Shown here one piece after another: positions 29,534-38,729 of a stretch of DNA of 54,306 nucleotides (position 1 is the first letter of the stretch; the number at the start of each line of letters is the position of its first letter). Source of the stretch: Streptococcus mitis SK564 (GTDB lineage Bacteria; Bacillota; Bacilli; Lactobacillales; Streptococcaceae). The translations under genes were made by a program, and so were the position numbers. The stretch lies in the NCBI RefSeq assembly GCF_000148525.1, contig NZ_AEDU01000013.1, positions 1 through 54,306 of the forward strand, in the 5' to 3' direction. Below the pieces are notes generated by a model, which saw nothing but the letters and a program-made list of their open reading frames with translations, did not search any database and had not been told where the DNA came from.

Positions 29534-29614
29534 TACATCGCATCCTCTCTATCTTCCAAGTTTCTAACTTCGTAATATTCAATAGCTAAACGTGGGCATA
29601 GCTATTCACAGAAT

Positions 29615-29623
29615 ATTATAACA
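29615..29623 (-). promoter_or_regulatory. Extended -10 promoter of the ftsA-ftsZ cluster
   Basis: TGTTATAAT on the minus strand: a perfect -10 with the TGn extension. No good -35 exists 17 bp upstream, as is common for extended -10 promoters in streptococci. Predicted leader is about 75 nt. Confidence 0.65.
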
Positions 29624-29735
29624 CAAAAAATCTCATCGTGCTCAGTTTTTTCCTAAATTTACTAGCCAATTTTTTTGTTTTTCTGTTCAGAAATTCATTC
29701 ACTGTAAACTTTATCAACAATCTGTCTATTGCCAA

Positions 29736-29763
29736 AAAAGAAAGCTCATTTCTAAGCTTTCTT
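29736..29763 (-). terminator. Terminator overlapping the 3' end of the YwaF-like gene
   Basis: AAGAAAGCTT pairs with GAGCTTTCTT and runs into TTTTGG on the minus strand. The 5' arm is the last coding triplets and the stop codon of the upstream gene. Confidence 0.8.
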
Positions 29764-30456
29764 TGCAATCATTTTTTCTGCTTCTTGTTCTAAAAATAGT
29801 TCCAATATTTTCTTGGTCAAGGTAATCGCTGCCGACAAGGCCAGAGAAACAATTAAATAATTAGCTACTAAGCCGTGATCTCCAACCAATGGCGGTTTTG
29901 TCAAGAATCCGTAATCTCCACCTGTTACTAAATTGACTACAAAAATCAAGGCATTTAGTCCAAAGGTCATGAGAAAAATTCCTTTCACATCCAGCAATCG
30001 CGCATTATACTGTCTCAATAGATAAACTAGAGAGTTCCCCAAGAGTGCTAAATGCCCAAAGATAAAGGACAAAATCGCAATATGGGGGAAAGGATAGGCA
30101 TCTGGCACTGGATAAACAAAGGCTGCTAATGTCCCAAATGTTCCTAGCAATGCAAAATACTGCCGATATTTGGACTGCCCAGGAAGCAAAAGTACCACAA
30201 ACATGGCCATACGACAATGGTAAAAGGGTAAGCTTTCTGACAGTGGCATATGATTAACCCAGTACCAACCATAAAGGAGGATTAACTGAACAGCCTGTAA
30301 AATCTGGAAAAATCGTTGGTAAACCTTCTTTTCACGATAACGATAGGCTGTATAAAAGGTCAAGGCCAAGAGTGTAAATATACTGACATACCAAAAAAGG
30401 TCAAATTTGGGTGGTTCTGTTGCTTGGGTCGTAAAGAAAATATCCCATAAATTCAT
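29752..30456 (-). CDS. YwaF/TIGR02206-like integral membrane protein
   Basis: A 234-aa protein with six or more hydrophobic helices. The conserved family segment LPFYHCRMAMFVVLLLPG near residue 75 and the PYPxxHIAIL-type block VPDAYPFPHIAILSFIFGH near 120 identify the TIGR02206 group of uncharacterised membrane proteins. It stands alone between ftsA and murF on the same strand, with its own terminator overlapping its stop. Function is unknown. Confidence 0.85.
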   Translation of the reverse strand: MNLWDIFFTTQATEPPKFDLFWYVSIFTLLALTFYTAYRYREKKVYQRFFQILQAVQLILLYGWYWVNHMPLSESLPFYHCRMAMFVVLLLPGQSKYRQYFALLGTFGTLAAFVYPVPDAYPFPHIAILSFIFGHLALLGNSLVYLLRQYNARLLDVKGIFLMTFGLNALIFVVNLVTGGDYGFLTKPPLVGDHGLVANYLIVSLALSAAITLTKKILELFLEQEAEKMIAKKA

Positions 30457-30550
30457 CTAGTCTTCCTCATGATTCAAAATTTTCCTGCATATTATTATAC
30501 CATGCAATGTAAGAAAAATGGATTTAGAAATACGTAAATGTTTGACAAAA

Positions 30551-31924
30551 TTACTTGTCTTCATTTTCTAAACTTTCTACCAGCTTAGCTAGATTCATGG
30601 AGTTAGAGCCCTTGAGCAAGATTTGATCATTAGCTCCTAGACTTTCCTTGACCTGCTTAACTAGGTCTTCAAATTGGTCTTGGTTTTCTGTTTTCTTGAA
30701 GTAGTAAACGTGGCCGATTGGGAACATTTGACTAGCCAATTGGGCCAATTCTGCAATGTCTTCTCCATAGAAAATAACGGTATCAAGCACATCTGGCGAG
30801 AGGCTCAAAATCATCTGATTATGGAGTTGAATAGACTGGTCACCAAGCTCCTTCATATCAGCCAACACTGCAATTTTCTTGCCACCTTCATTGGCTGGAA
30901 TGGCAGAGAAAGTCTCTAAAATCAGCTTCATAGCAGTTGGATTGGCATTGTAAACATCTGATAGGATGTCTGCTCCATTGGCTGCTTTCTTCCATTCGGT
31001 ACGGTTACGCGTCAATTCAAGACCTTGGAAGGCCTGACGAATCTGCTCCTCTGAAACTCCTTCTTGTAGGGCAATATAGGACGCAATCATAGCATTAGTG
31101 GCATTGTACTTACCAGTCACTGGCAAATCGAGGGCTTGTTCCAAGAAATTAGTCTTAAAGGTCAGACTATCCTTGCGCTCAACCAAGTCTGTGATTTCCA
31201 ACTCTGCTCCTTGCCCAAAACGGACCACCTTTTTATCAGCTGGCAAGTAGGCCTCTACAATCGGGTCAGCTGGTGCCAAAAGCAAAGAACCTTCAGCCAT
31301 GCCATCTGCAATTTGCATTTTCCCTTTAGCGATTTCCGAACGATCTTTGAAAAAGGCCAAATGGGCTTCTCCAACCAAGGTCACGATGGCTGTTTTTGGA
31401 CGAGCCAATTCTGACAAGAGATGAATATCTCCCAAGTGATCCTGCCCCATCTCCAAGACCAACTTTTCTGTTCCTTCAGGCATATGGAGAACTGTGTAGG
31501 GAAGTCCAATTTCGTTATTGTAGTTTCCTTGTGTTTTGTAGGTCTTGTAGGTCGTTGACAGTAAATTCGCCAACATATCCTTAGTCGTTGTCTTGCCGTT
31601 CGAACCTGTAACTGCAAAGACATCAACAGCCGTTTTTTCAAGATAATAGGCAGCTAGTTGTTGAAAGGCAGTCAAAACATCGTCTACTAAAATATAAGGA
31701 TGATTTGCGACCTCTTTCTCAGACAAGGTTACTGCTGCACCATTTTCAAAGGCTCTTTCGATAAAGTCATGGCCATCACGCGCACCTTTAAGTGGCACAA
31801 ATAAATCTCTAGTCCCAATCAAACGACTATCAAACTCAGCCTTTTCTAACTGGATGTCCTCAAAGATGCTGACATCATTTTTGGCTCCTACAACTTGGGC
31901 CACTTCATGAATTGTTAATTTCAT
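30551..31924 (-). CDS. murF: UDP-MurNAc-tripeptide:D-Ala-D-Ala ligase
   Basis: A 457-aa Mur ligase adding D-Ala-D-Ala to the peptidoglycan precursor in the cytoplasm. The ATP-binding loop VTGSNGKTTTKDM is near residue 108, YNNEIGLPYTVL marks the MurF subgroup, and DVYNANPTAMK and the C-terminal ligase domain are complete. It lies downstream of ddl, which supplies its dipeptide substrate, separated by a hairpin region of about 80 nt. Confidence 0.98.
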   Translation of the reverse strand: MKLTIHEVAQVVGAKNDVSIFEDIQLEKAEFDSRLIGTRDLFVPLKGARDGHDFIERAFENGAAVTLSEKEVANHPYILVDDVLTAFQQLAAYYLEKTAVDVFAVTGSNGKTTTKDMLANLLSTTYKTYKTQGNYNNEIGLPYTVLHMPEGTEKLVLEMGQDHLGDIHLLSELARPKTAIVTLVGEAHLAFFKDRSEIAKGKMQIADGMAEGSLLLAPADPIVEAYLPADKKVVRFGQGAELEITDLVERKDSLTFKTNFLEQALDLPVTGKYNATNAMIASYIALQEGVSEEQIRQAFQGLELTRNRTEWKKAANGADILSDVYNANPTAMKLILETFSAIPANEGGKKIAVLADMKELGDQSIQLHNQMILSLSPDVLDTVIFYGEDIAELAQLASQMFPIGHVYYFKKTENQDQFEDLVKQVKESLGANDQILLKGSNSMNLAKLVESLENEDK

Positions 31925-31940
31925 TTCTACTCCTTTAAAA

Positions 31941-31997
31941 AGGGTTGAAGTCCCAGAACTCTAATCACCTGGCAGTGATAGTTCTGGCTTCTACCCT
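31941..31997 (-). terminator. Long imperfect hairpin between ddl and murF
   Basis: AGGGT-GAAG-CCAGAACT pairs with AGTTCTGG-TTC-ACCCT around a variable loop. It sits in the 84-nt ddl-murF gap and probably acts as an attenuator or partial terminator, because the T-run is short. Confidence 0.55.
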
Positions 31998-32008
31998 CTC
32001 TTTCATTT

Positions 32009-33052
32009 TTATAGCAAATGCGCTTCGCGCTTGTCAAAACTTTCCTTGGCAAGGTCAACCAATCGCTCGATTAGGTCTGGGTAGCTGATTCCCATATTGT
32101 CCCAAAGTAGTGGGTACATAGACCACTGGGTGAAACCTGGCATGGTATTAAGCTCGTTTAGGAATATCTCTCCCTTATCTGTATAGAAGAAATCGCAACG
32201 AGAGAGACCGAGCCCACCAATCGCACGGAAGGCTGTTTCTGCATTCTGACGCATGACAGCTACCACATCATCACCGATTTTGGCTGGAATATCCATGGTA
32301 ATCTTGTTATCAATATACTTGGCATCGTAGTCATAAAAGGCAACATCCTTGACTACTTCTCCTGGTAGCGTGCTTTTGACATAGTAGTTGCCTAGTAGAC
32401 CAACCTCGATTTCACGGGCATTTACCCCTTGCTCTACCAAGACACGACTGTCATATCGGAAGGCAAGTTCCAAAGCCTGACGGAGTTCTTCTTGATTTTC
32501 AGACTTAGAAATACCGACACTAGACCCCATGTTTGACGGCTTAGTGAAGACTGGATAAGTCAATTTTTCTTCCACTTCAGCGATTTTAGCAGTCACATCA
32601 TCCCCTTCAACGATAGCCACATAAGGAACTTGGGCAATGCCAGCAGATTCTAACACACGCTTGGTCGTGATTTTATCCATGGCAAGACTCGATGACAAGA
32701 TATTGCAGCCGACATACGGCATTTTCAAAACTTCCAAGAATCCTTGGACAGAGCCATCTTCTCCCATCGGACCGTGAAGAACTGGAAAGACAACTGCACC
32801 TTCTTCGTAGATGGCACTTGGTACAACTTTCTTATCCCAATCAATGGTCGCATTGGTCATGAGACGGTCCTCTTGACCTGGAGTCTGACTAAATTCCTGC
32901 GTTTTGATAAAGTCACCTGACTGACTGATAAAGAAAGTCTTGACTGTGAAACGGTCGTAATTGACCGCACTCATGACACTTTCCGCTGAAAGGACAGAGA
33001 CTTCGCGTTCCGCACTCCGTCCACCATATAAAAGAATAATCGTTTGTTTCAT
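32009..33052 (-). CDS. ddl: D-alanine--D-alanine ligase
   Basis: A 347-aa ATP-grasp enzyme making D-Ala-D-Ala. The N-terminal [13 protein letters not shown], the ATP-binding block [16 protein letters not shown] near 170, and the metal/substrate segment [15 protein letters not shown] near 305 are intact. In pneumococci ddl is close enough to pbp2b to be co-transferred with resistance alleles, which is relevant given the pbp2b allele here. Confidence 0.98.
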   Translation of the reverse strand: MKQTIILLYGGRSAEREVSVLSAESVMSAVNYDRFTVKTFFISQSGDFIKTQEFSQTPGQEDRLMTNATIDWDKKVVPSAIYEEGAVVFPVLHGPMGEDGSVQGFLEVLKMPYVGCNILSSSLAMDKITTKRVLESAGIAQVPYVAIVEGDDVTAKIAEVEEKLTYPVFTKPSNMGSSVGISKSENQEELRQALELAFRYDSRVLVEQGVNAREIEVGLLGNYYVKSTLPGEVVKDVAFYDYDAKYIDNKITMDIPAKIGDDVVAVMRQNAETAFRAIGGLGLSRCDFFYTDKGEIFLNELNTMPGFTQWSMYPLLWDNMGISYPDLIERLVDLAKESFDKREAHLL

Positions 33053-33151
33053 ATTATTTGTCCTAATTCTACTAGAATACTCGCTCTTTAGTATATCATA
33101 TTTGCTTGTTTTTTTAAAACTTGAACCTGATCCTATTCATCACACTATACA

Positions 33152-33186
33152 AAAAGAGGCCGATAGGAACGATTTTCAGCCTCCTT
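33152..33186 (-). terminator. Terminator of the pbp2b-recR operon
   Basis: GAGGCTGA pairs with TCGGCCTC on the minus strand, followed by TTTTTG, in the gap between recR and ddl. It implies that ddl has its own promoter. Confidence 0.75.
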
Positions 33187-33227
33187 AATTTTTTATAAAT
33201 GAATGGAGTTCGTAAATTTGTCTACAC

Positions 33228-33824
33228 TTACAACTCTGTTCGATTTTCAATAGCCCGTAAGAGGGTCACTTCGTCCGCATACTCGATATCTGCTCCCACA
33301 GCGAGACCTCGTGCCAGGCGCGTAACCTTGATCCCAGCTGGCTTGAGTAAGCGGGAAAGATACATGGAAGTTGCTTCCCCATCTGCTGTGGCATTGGTTG
33401 CTACGATTACTTCTGAAACTTCACTATCCATCAGACGAGTCATGAGACTCTTGAGATTGATATCATCTGGACTGATACCATTCATAGGAGAAATAAGGCC
33501 ATGCAGGACATGATAGAGGCCATGGTATTCTTGGATGTTTTCCATGGCCGCCACATCCCGACTATCCTCTAGCACCAAAATCGTTGTCTGGTCACGAGTT
33601 GGATCGGTACAGATAGAACAAGGATCGTCGTCTGTCAAACGTCCACAAACGGAACAGTAGGTCAATTCTCTCTTAGCAGAAAGGAGATTTTTTGCAAATT
33701 CATTGACATCGTCATCAGACATCCCAATCGTATAAAAGGCCAGACGCGTAGCCGTCTTAATCCCGATACCTGGTAACTTAGAATAACTGTCAATCAGCTT
33801 GGCAATGGGTGTTGGATAAAGCAT
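33228..33824 (-). CDS. recR: Recombination mediator RecR
   Basis: A 198-aa protein that helps load RecA at gaps. The N-terminal helix-hairpin-helix has [15 protein letters not shown], a zinc finger has [16 protein letters not shown], and the Toprim domain starts [15 protein letters not shown]. It starts 10 nt after the pbp2b stop, so the two are co-transcribed. Confidence 0.98.
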   Translation of the reverse strand: MLYPTPIAKLIDSYSKLPGIGIKTATRLAFYTIGMSDDDVNEFAKNLLSAKRELTYCSVCGRLTDDDPCSICTDPTRDQTTILVLEDSRDVAAMENIQEYHGLYHVLHGLISPMNGISPDDINLKSLMTRLMDSEVSEVIVATNATADGEATSMYLSRLLKPAGIKVTRLARGLAVGADIEYADEVTLLRAIENRTEL

Positions 33825-33834
33825 AAATTCCTTT

Positions 33835-35877
33835 CTAGTTCATTGGATGGTATTTTTGATACAGATTGATAATATCACGCGCAATGGAAGGTCCTACACC
33901 ATTTGTTAGATTGGTATTATGAGGAAAGACCACTGCAACAGCGATTTGGGGATTATCAGATGGGGCATAGGCCACCGCATTGGTATTGGTTGCTTGCTGA
34001 CCATCTGCCACATAGCTTTCGGCTGTACCCGTTTTTCCGCTAATAGATACCAAGGCACCATTTGAAAAGGCACGGCCAGTAGTCAAGCCACTAGTCCCAT
34101 GAGCAACCTGATAAAAACCTTGGTGCAAGATGCTCATATCGGAGTCGGATATATTGACCTTATTCATCTCTGTCGGTTGCAGTTGCTGAATCAAGTCGCC
34201 CAGGCCTCCCTTATCATTATTTCCATAAATACCTTCCACAATACGAGGAGCCACACGAACACCATCATTTGCAATAGTTGCTACATACTGAGCCAACTGC
34301 ATGGGCGTATAGTTATCAAACTGCCCAAAGGCATTGGTGATGTAATTAGCAAAGCTATACTCTTTGGGAACAAATCCAGTAGATTCATCTGGTAGGTCAA
34401 TTCCGGTCGCAGCCCCCAAGCCATATTCGCCAAAGGTCGCACGAAGTTTTCCCATAGCTGTTTCCAAATTGCTGGTTCCAACAAACATATTTGGTTGATA
34501 GGTCTGGCCCATGATTCCAAGAGCGGTTTGAACCATGTAAGCATTAGATGAATACTCCAAGGCTTCCACAGCTGTAATAGGAAAAGATCCATATGCCAAT
34601 TTATACCAAGAATAAATTGGAGCTGAACCTTGGAAAACAATAGGCTGATCTGTTAAGGTTTGGTTTCCTGATAAAACACCATTTTCCCAACCTGAGCTGA
34701 TGGTAGCGGCCTTAACTACTGACCCTGGGACAAAGACATTGGTTACCGTTCCCAAGGAATCAGGAGTCAACTCTCCCGTTTTCAGGTCATGTTTGAGTCC
34801 TGACATAGACAAAACAGCACCTGTTTTGGGGTTAAGGGCGACTGCATACACACCCTCAGAATACTTGGCTCCACCATTTCCTAGCTCGGAATTGAAATAA
34901 CTTTTCAGCAAAGCATCCACGCTATCTTGGAAGGCCAAATCAATGGTCAGTTTGATATTGTTTCCCTTACTACCTTCCTCAATTGTGTCCACGCTTTCCA
35001 TATTGCCATATTTATCCAGATGGATTTCTTTTACCGAGCGTTTTCCTTGTAAGGTCTCTTCATATTGCTTTTCCAAATACGAGGTTCCAACACGGTCATT
35101 TAGAGAATAGCCTTTTTTAAGATAGGATTCTGCTTCTTCCGCTGGGAGACCAGCTTTTTCACTGGATACACTCCCTACTATAGAAGAAAGGGAAGTTTCC
35201 AAAATCTTTCGATCCCAAGAAGTAGAAATACTAATGCCAGGCATCTCCTTTGAAATAGAGGCAATAACAGCCACCTGAGAATCATTTAGAGGATCTGTCG
35301 CAATGGTTCCTGTCGCAAAGTTTCCAACAGCATTTAACTGACTAAAAAGATAGATTTCTTTCTTTTCATCCTCTGTATAGTTTAGTTGACTTGTTGGGAC
35401 ACTATCGACCGCATTGTTATACAGTTCTGATTCGGATAGGCGATTGCCATCTGAATCCAATCGTTTCTCACTTGGGAGAGCTTCCACTGTTTTTTTATAG
35501 ATTTCAGGATCAGCCAAATAGTAATCAGCCAGCTGGCGTTCTGTCAAATTTGGCGAACTGATGCTCACATAAGTCAGTAACTTTTTAGCTATTTCTTTTA
35601 AGTCTGTAGCCGTCATTTTATTGCTACGCGTAAAGGAAACAACCTGTTTTAACGTATTTTCTACCAAAGGTTTTCCACTAGCATCATAGATTTCCCCACG
35701 GGCAGAACTGGTTGTGACCTTGGTCTGACTAGCTGAGGCTAGCTTTTTTTCGTAAAAATCCTTGTTCAAAATCTGCATATACAACAAACGACCAATAATG
35801 GTCATAAAGAGTAAAATGACGATTGAAAACAATAAATTAAGCCGAATCGGAATCGAATGGCTGTTAAATTTTCTCAT
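33835..35877 (-). CDS. penA: Penicillin-binding protein 2b (class B transpeptidase), variant allele
   Basis: A 680-aa septal/peripheral transpeptidase, also called pbp2b. One N-terminal membrane helix (about residues 15-38) is followed by the dimerisation region and the transpeptidase domain. Active-site motifs computed from the start are Ser386 in SVVK, SSN at 443-445 and KTG at 615-617, exactly the standard numbering, which also supports the start at MRKFNSHS rather than the five-codon extension. Residue 446 is Ala (codon at 34540-34542), where susceptible reference alleles have Thr. The following stretch ([20 protein letters not shown]) also differs from the susceptible sequence as I recall it, suggesting a mosaic low-affinity allele. 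Confidence 0.97.
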   Translation of the reverse strand: MRKFNSHSIPIRLNLLFSIVILLFMTIIGRLLYMQILNKDFYEKKLASASQTKVTTSSARGEIYDASGKPLVENTLKQVVSFTRSNKMTATDLKEIAKKLLTYVSISSPNLTERQLADYYLADPEIYKKTVEALPSEKRLDSDGNRLSESELYNNAVDSVPTSQLNYTEDEKKEIYLFSQLNAVGNFATGTIATDPLNDSQVAVIASISKEMPGISISTSWDRKILETSLSSIVGSVSSEKAGLPAEEAESYLKKGYSLNDRVGTSYLEKQYEETLQGKRSVKEIHLDKYGNMESVDTIEEGSKGNNIKLTIDLAFQDSVDALLKSYFNSELGNGGAKYSEGVYAVALNPKTGAVLSMSGLKHDLKTGELTPDSLGTVTNVFVPGSVVKAATISSGWENGVLSGNQTLTDQPIVFQGSAPIYSWYKLAYGSFPITAVEALEYSSNAYMVQTALGIMGQTYQPNMFVGTSNLETAMGKLRATFGEYGLGAATGIDLPDESTGFVPKEYSFANYITNAFGQFDNYTPMQLAQYVATIANDGVRVAPRIVEGIYGNNDKGGLGDLIQQLQPTEMNKVNISDSDMSILHQGFYQVAHGTSGLTTGRAFSNGALVSISGKTGTAESYVADGQQATNTNAVAYAPSDNPQIAVAVVFPHNTNLTNGVGPSIARDIINLYQKYHPMN

Positions 35878-35916
35878 ACAAATCAGTCTCATTTCTAACT
35901 TAAAATCTTACTCTTA

Positions 35917-35925
35917 ATTGTACCA
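35917..35925 (-). promoter_or_regulatory. Extended -10 promoter of pbp2b-recR
   Basis: TGGTACAAT on the minus strand, 40 nt before the start codon; no clear -35. Confidence 0.55.
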
Positions 35926-36014
35926 CAATTTGAGCAGAAAATTATGGAAAAGAAAGAAGCTTTTTTTCGTTTTTACAGTAAGATACGTTTTTATTTATCC
36001 ATCCCTATATTATA

Positions 36015-36023
36015 TGTTATAAT
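36015..36023 (+). promoter_or_regulatory. Extended -10 promoter of nanR
   Basis: TGTTATAAT on the plus strand, 63 nt before the nanR ATG, with AAAGGAG as ribosome site. It is divergent from the pbp2b promoter. Confidence 0.6.
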
Positions 36024-36085
36024 GAATGTAAAAGTTCAATAATCTAGTCTTTTTCCAACACGACTCATTTAAAGGAGCCTTCCCT

Positions 36086-36937
36086 ATGGACAAACCAGAT
36101 ATCGCAACTGTCATTGATTCACATTTTGAAGAAATGACAGACCTAGAGCAAGAAATCGCTCGCTATTTTTTACAAGCAGAAACCATTCAAGATGACCTTT
36201 CCTCCCAACAGGTCACTCAAAAATTACATATCTCTCAGGCTGCTCTGACCCGCTTTGCTAAAAAGTGTGGCTTTACAGGTTATCGAGAATTTATTTTCCA
36301 ATACCAACATCAGGCAGAAAATCAAGCCAACCAAGTCTCCAAGCACAGTCCACTGACCAAACGAGTCCTCAGAAGTTATAGCAACATGAGGGAACAAACA
36401 CAAGACTTGATTGACGAAGTCCAACTAGAACGAATTGCCCAGCTAATCGAAGATGCTGAGCGTATCTACTTCTTCGGAACAGGGAGTTCTGGCCTTGTCG
36501 CCCGTGAAATGAAATTACGCTTCATGCGTCTGGGTGTGGTCTGCGAAGCTTTGACAGACCAAGACGGCTTTGCCTGGACAACCAGCATCATGGATGAAAA
36601 TTGTCTCGTACTTGGTTTCTCACTTTCTGGCACAACACCTTCTATTTTAGATAGTCTATTAGATGCCAAGGAGATGGGGGCAAAGACGGTACTCTTTTCA
36701 AGTGTTCCCAATAAAGATAGTCAGGCCTACACAGAGACCGTTCTCGTTGCTAGCCACAGTCAGCCTTCCTATATCCAACGAATATCCGCTCAACTTCCTA
36801 TGCTCTTCTTTATCGATTTGATTTATGCCTACTTTTTGGAAATCAATCGCGAAAGTAAAGAGAAAATCTTTAATAGCTACTGGGAAAATAAAAAACTCAA
36901 CGGCTATCGTAGACAAAAACGTGTCAGAAAATCCTAG
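36086..36937 (+). CDS. nanR: RpiR-family regulator of sialic-acid genes
   Basis: A 283-aa regulator. The N-terminal helix-turn-helix (SQQVTQKLHISQAALTRFAKK, about residues 41-61) is of the RpiR type. The C-terminal SIS sugar-phosphate-binding domain (IYFFGTGSSGLVAREMKLRFMRLG near 131, GFSLSGTTPSILD near 180) should sense an amino-sugar phosphate. Position next to nanK, the lyase and the nan operons fits the pneumococcal NanR activator. Its last codons and TAG stop are part of a hairpin repeat that recurs at the 3' end of nanK. Confidence 0.93.
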   Translation: MDKPDIATVIDSHFEEMTDLEQEIARYFLQAETIQDDLSSQQVTQKLHISQAALTRFAKKCGFTGYREFIFQYQHQAENQANQVSKHSPLTKRVLRSYSNMREQTQDLIDEVQLERIAQLIEDAERIYFFGTGSSGLVAREMKLRFMRLGVVCEALTDQDGFAWTTSIMDENCLVLGFSLSGTTPSILDSLLDAKEMGAKTVLFSSVPNKDSQAYTETVLVASHSQPSYIQRISAQLPMLFFIDLIYAYFLEINRESKEKIFNSYWENKKLNGYRRQKRVRKS

Positions 36938-36960
36938 TTTGGCTCAGCCAAACTAGGATT
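36926..36960. repeat. 35-bp direct repeat, copy 1 (nanR stop and terminator)
   Basis: An exact copy of 37801-37835. It contains the palindrome AATCCTAGTTTGGC and its complement around TCA, with the nanR TAG stop in the left arm. A T-run follows here, so it works as the nanR terminator. Confidence 0.95.
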
Positions 36961-36978
36961 TTTATTCATCACCAAACA

Positions 36979-37085
36979 TATAGCAGATTGAAATAAGATG
37001 TGAACAAATCGATTAGGAAAGTCAAATTAATGTATAGAAATATTTTAGCAGTCGTAGCGTACTATTCTTGATTCAATCTACTATA
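36979..37085. repeat. RUP-type repeat (107 bp)
   Basis: Terminal inverted repeats TATAG(C/T)AGATTGAA face each other at exactly 107 bp, the size known for the Repeat Unit of Pneumococcus, and both ends are TA. RUPs are thought to be moved by IS630-Spn1. It lies between the nanR terminator and the toxin gene. Confidence 0.85.
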
Positions 37086-37103
37086 CCTCTTCAAGATTGT
37101 GAA

Positions 37104-37454
37104 TTAGTCATATCTTGACTTAGTCTTGAATAATTTCATGTAATCACTTTTTGAAGGGAGTAAATAAGCAAGTCTGACGGTATCCTCAACAATTGTATAT
37201 AATACGATGTAATCCTTACTCAAGGTCAATCCTCGCGTTTGGTAGTGAGGATCTAATTTCTTACCAAATTTTTCATCGGTATCAAATCCAGCTTGGGGGA
37301 AAATTTCTAGCCGATTAATATCTTTTCTGATACTCGCCACTTTTCGTCTCGCAGCCTCTACAGAACCGATTTCCTCTACTATATACTGATATATTTTATC
37401 CAGACTATCAATCACTCTAGGAGAATACAAAATCCTATATCTTTTATAATCCAT
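37104..37454 (-). CDS. RelE/ParE-superfamily toxin
   Basis: A 116-aa basic protein of the RelE/ParE fold. It opens YRILYSPRVIDSLDKIYQYI, has FPQAGFDTDEKFGKKLDPHYQTRGLTLSKDYIVLYTI in the core, and ends with LLPSKSDYMKLF. These match the sheet-plus-helix pattern of the family. ParE-like members poison gyrase and RelE-like ones cut mRNA on ribosomes; sequence alone does not decide. It overlaps its antitoxin gene by 11 bp. Confidence 0.85.
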   Translation of the reverse strand: MDYKRYRILYSPRVIDSLDKIYQYIVEEIGSVEAARRKVASIRKDINRLEIFPQAGFDTDEKFGKKLDPHYQTRGLTLSKDYIVLYTIVEDTVRLAYLLPSKSDYMKLFKTKSRYD

Positions 37455-37731
37455 AGCGTGTCACGACATCCTCATCTGTCAAGTAATTTCCAGCCTCAAT
37501 CTTGGCATAACTTTCTTGAACTTTTGCTTGTAATTGTCTAAACAAATACTCCTTCTCTAATTCCTCTTCACTCAGTAAATCTACTTCATTTGTTACGGCA
37601 ACATTCTTTAAAAATAATCTAAGTGCCGATGAAAGAGAGAGATTTTGTTCTTTTAACACTTCCATGGCATCATTTACCAATTCTCTATTAGCTTGAAAGG
37701 TCACAATTTTATTTGAATTCGCTATAGCCAT
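37444..37731 (-). CDS. RelB/DinJ-like antitoxin
   Basis: A 95-aa protein with an N-terminal ribbon-helix-helix (KIVTFQANRELVNDAMEVLKEQNLSLSSALRLFLKNVA), the DinJ/RelB DNA-binding pattern, and an acidic C-terminal half that should wrap the toxin. It is upstream of and overlaps the toxin gene, the normal order for autoregulated TA operons. The pair is inserted between the convergent nanR and nanK genes. Confidence 0.87.
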   Translation of the reverse strand: MAIANSNKIVTFQANRELVNDAMEVLKEQNLSLSSALRLFLKNVAVTNEVDLLSEEELEKEYLFRQLQAKVQESYAKIEAGNYLTDEDVVTRYGL

Positions 37732-37800
37732 TTTATATAACTCCTTTATATATTTTATTTATTATCTCACGATTATAAAGAAAGTCAAGGGAACTTGATT

Positions 37801-37835
37801 AGAAAATCCTAGTTTGGCTCAGCCAAACTAGGATT
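37801..37835. repeat. 35-bp direct repeat, copy 2 (nanK stop and terminator)
   Basis: Exact copy of 36926-36960. Its right arm contains the nanK TAG stop read on the minus strand. Between the two copies lie 840 bp with the RUP and toxin-antitoxin genes. Confidence 0.95.
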
Positions 37836-38712
37836 GTTTTGTTTTAAAATGATAGTAGGCACCCAACATCCCTGCTGTATTCTGATGATGAGCAAATTCT
37901 AATCTTGTTTTTTCATCTAGGCTTGGCACCAAGGCATCTTTCAAGGCTGTACGGATCTTGGGTTTGAGGATAGCCTCTTGTCCCATGATACCGCCACCGA
38001 GAATAACCACTTCTGGATTGGCAACATAGCAAATATTTGCCAGACCTTTTCCTAGATAGTCTACCATACGGTCAATACCAGCCATACAAATCTTGTTGCC
38101 TTCAGTGGCTTCCTTGAAAATGCGTCGGCCATTCCACTGGTCAACTGGATCTCCATGACCTGCTGCTACATACTCCACCAAGGCTGTTGTAGAAGCCAAA
38201 TCTTGGAACGCTCCATCCTGCATATGCATATAACCAACTTCACAGGCTGAATTGCTAAATCCATGGAAGACTTTCCCATCCATAATCAAACAACCACCGA
38301 TACCTGTTCCAATGGTCAAGCAAAGTGTCACACTCGCTCCCTTTCCTGAACCAGATACTGCCTCAGCCAGACCTGCACAGTTGACATCATTTTCAATTTC
38401 ACAAGGAATATTAAAGCTAGTCTCGATTTCCTTCTTGAACTGAGTTCCTGCATAGTTGGGAATCTGAGGCCCAGCATAGAAAATCTCACCCTTGTCAGGA
38501 TCTACCATCCCTGCAGAAGAAATGGCAACACCTGCTACTGGGCCTTTTTCTAAATAGCTGGCTACGATATCTTTGGTTTTTTGTAAGATATGAGGTCCAC
38601 CCTTATGCGCCTCTGTTGGCATTTCATGCGATTCAACAAGTTGACCTTCTTGGTCGATCAAACCATATTTGATGTTGGTTCCACCGATATCAATTGCAAC
38701 GTAGTGTGTCAT
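37828..38712 (-). CDS. nanK: N-acetylmannosamine kinase (ROK family)
   Basis: A 294-aa ROK sugar kinase. The phosphate loop AIDIGGTNIKYGL is at the N-terminus. The catalytic Asp is in IENDVNCAGLAE near residue 103. LTIGTGIGGCLIMDG follows, and the metal motif region is represented by ACEVGYMHM, though without the usual CxCGxxGC cysteine cluster. Its position directly after the sialic-acid lyase gene supports ManNAc phosphorylation. It follows the lyase by 17 nt with ribosome site AAGGAGG. Confidence 0.92.
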   Translation of the reverse strand: MTHYVAIDIGGTNIKYGLIDQEGQLVESHEMPTEAHKGGPHILQKTKDIVASYLEKGPVAGVAISSAGMVDPDKGEIFYAGPQIPNYAGTQFKKEIETSFNIPCEIENDVNCAGLAEAVSGSGKGASVTLCLTIGTGIGGCLIMDGKVFHGFSNSACEVGYMHMQDGAFQDLASTTALVEYVAAGHGDPVDQWNGRRIFKEATEGNKICMAGIDRMVDYLGKGLANICYVANPEVVILGGGIMGQEAILKPKIRTALKDALVPSLDEKTRLEFAHHQNTAGMLGAYYHFKTKQS

Positions 38713-38729
38713 AAATACCTCCTTATGGA

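Noticed and set aside
36926..37835. Insertion sequence carrying the toxin-antitoxin genes
   Set aside because: No transposase; the RUP has its own 107-bp ends and does not enclose the TA genes; the 35-bp repeat is made of host terminator sequence.
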